Origin: Phenylobacterium sp.
GTDB taxonomy: Bacteria > Pseudomonadota > Alphaproteobacteria > Caulobacterales > Caulobacteraceae
DNA length: 64,000 nt
Assembly (NCBI RefSeq): GCF_019636135.1
Contig: NZ_JAHBYD010000003.1
Coordinates: 185,613 to 249,612, forward strand
Direction of reading: 5' to 3'
The notes under the pieces are model-generated. The model had not been told where the DNA came from and did not search any database. It worked only from the letters and a program-made list of their open reading frames with translations. The position numbers and the translations under genes are program-made. Positions within the stretch are counted from its first letter, which is position 1. The number at the start of each line of letters is the position of its first letter. Positions 63,539 through 64,000 of the stretch are shown in pieces.

Positions 63539-63910
63539 ATGCTCGCAGGACTGAGACAGGCGTTGATGAGCCCGGTGACCGGACCGATCGCGACCGCGAT
63601 CGCGTTTGCGCTGGCCGTCGGCTACGGTGTCTCGGCCTCGAACTGGCAGGCGGCGAAGGCCGGATACGAGCGCCGCATCGCAGACCTGACCCAAGCCTCC
63701 GACAGGGCGCAGGGCGACCTGCGCAACGAACTGGCCGCCTGCCACGCCGCCGGCGCGGCGCGGCAGCAGGCGGTCGCGGCCGACGACGTGGCGGCCGCGA
63801 CGCCCGACGGCGCGCGCCGTCTCCTGGAACAGCGGCCCGAGGGGATCGACGCCTGCGCGCGGATGGAGAGCGCCGACCGGGCGGTGCTGTCGAACCTGAA
63901 GAAGAAATGA
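63539..63910 (+). CDS. Membrane-anchored coiled-coil protein, i-spanin-like
   Basis: A 123-residue protein with one membrane helix (about residues 13 to 32) and a charged helical periplasmic region (YERRIADLTQASDRAQGDLR). The plan resembles an Rz inner-membrane spanin. GGGAGAAG precedes the ATG. The next gene, a lipoprotein, starts on its stop codon (ATGA), as an Rz1 partner would. No endolysin or holin gene is visible nearby, so the phage-lysis reading is tentative. Confidence 0.5.
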   Translation: MLAGLRQALMSPVTGPIATAIAFALAVGYGVSASNWQAAKAGYERRIADLTQASDRAQGDLRNELAACHAAGAARQQAVAADDVAAATPDGARRLLEQRPEGIDACARMESADRAVLSNLKKK

Positions 63911-64000
63911 GCCGGAACCTGCGGATCCTCCTGGCCGTAGCCGGCGCGGCGCTGGCGCTGAGCGCCTGCGGGACGACGCGCGGCAGGCCCAAGGTGCTGG
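63907..64000 (+). CDS. Lipoprotein, partial (runs off the window), o-spanin-like
   Basis: Only about 31 codons are present: a signal peptide reading LLAVAGAALALSAC with a lipobox Cys, then GTTRGRP. The ATG overlaps the preceding stop. The pair (membrane coiled coil plus lipoprotein) is the spanin layout, but the rest of this protein is outside the window. Confidence 0.5.
   Translation, partial: MSRNLRILLAVAGAALALSACGTTRGRPKVL

Overview
The window is high-GC (roughly 70%) DNA from an alphaproteobacterium, most likely Caulobacteraceae (Caulobacter/Phenylobacterium-like). The main support is gene content: an argH-lptM-lysA operon, a purB/purC/purS cluster beside a zeta-type ATPase inhibitor, ftsE/ftsX, PEP-CTERM proteins, an HWE histidine kinase and a PAS-rich hybrid kinase. 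Species assignment is inference; no rRNA or tRNA gene was seen.

Positions 1 to about 18,250 are the late half of an HK97-type siphoprophage that enters from the left edge. The order is terminase large subunit (partial), prohead protease, a major capsid gene apparently fused by deletion to the end of a tail-tube gene, a low-GC moron-like gene, two overlapping-frame tail assembly chaperones, tape measure, tail/fibre genes, a secreted beta-helix protein, and a lysis cassette (membrane proteins, GH24 endolysin, overlapping Rz/Rz1 spanins). After a terminator come a HigB/HigA toxin-antitoxin pair with a palindromic operator, then minus-strand regulatory and hypothetical genes. No portal, head-tail connector or integrase gene is visible, so the element looks defective for virion production. 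A 15-bp palindrome occurs three times in its intergenic gaps.

Positions 18,300 to 32,900 are host chromosome: a methyltransferase, a DUF2125 protein, a ChaC-like cyclotransferase, a PlsC-like acyltransferase, a YdcF-like protein, ftsX and ftsE separated by an in-frame array of three 102-bp repeats, a zinc-ribbon protein, a phosphoribosyltransferase, a PEP-CTERM protein, lysA-lptM-argH, a TlpA-like thioredoxin, an XRE regulator and a phosphotransferase.

Positions 32,900 to 46,800 hold a PseI-like sialic/pseudaminic acid synthase, purS, purC, the zeta inhibitor, a YjbR-like protein without a canonical start codon, purB, two paralogous PEP-CTERM genes, and a four-gene minus-strand block of two adenylate-forming enzymes flanked by two MFS transporters. 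A GST and a DUF1697 protein follow.

Positions 46,800 to 64,000 are signalling-rich: a membrane GAF-PAS adenylate cyclase, a D-aminoacylase-like amidohydrolase, a GreA/B-like factor, an anti-sigma-like membrane protein, a GMC oxidoreductase, a six-PAS hybrid histidine kinase overlapping a single-domain response regulator, and an HWE kinase. A SPOR-domain protein and a spanin-like gene pair reach the right edge.

Several families of long inverted repeats lie between genes. At one locus three families are nested inside one another, and two copies of one family supply the last codons and stop of the upstream gene.
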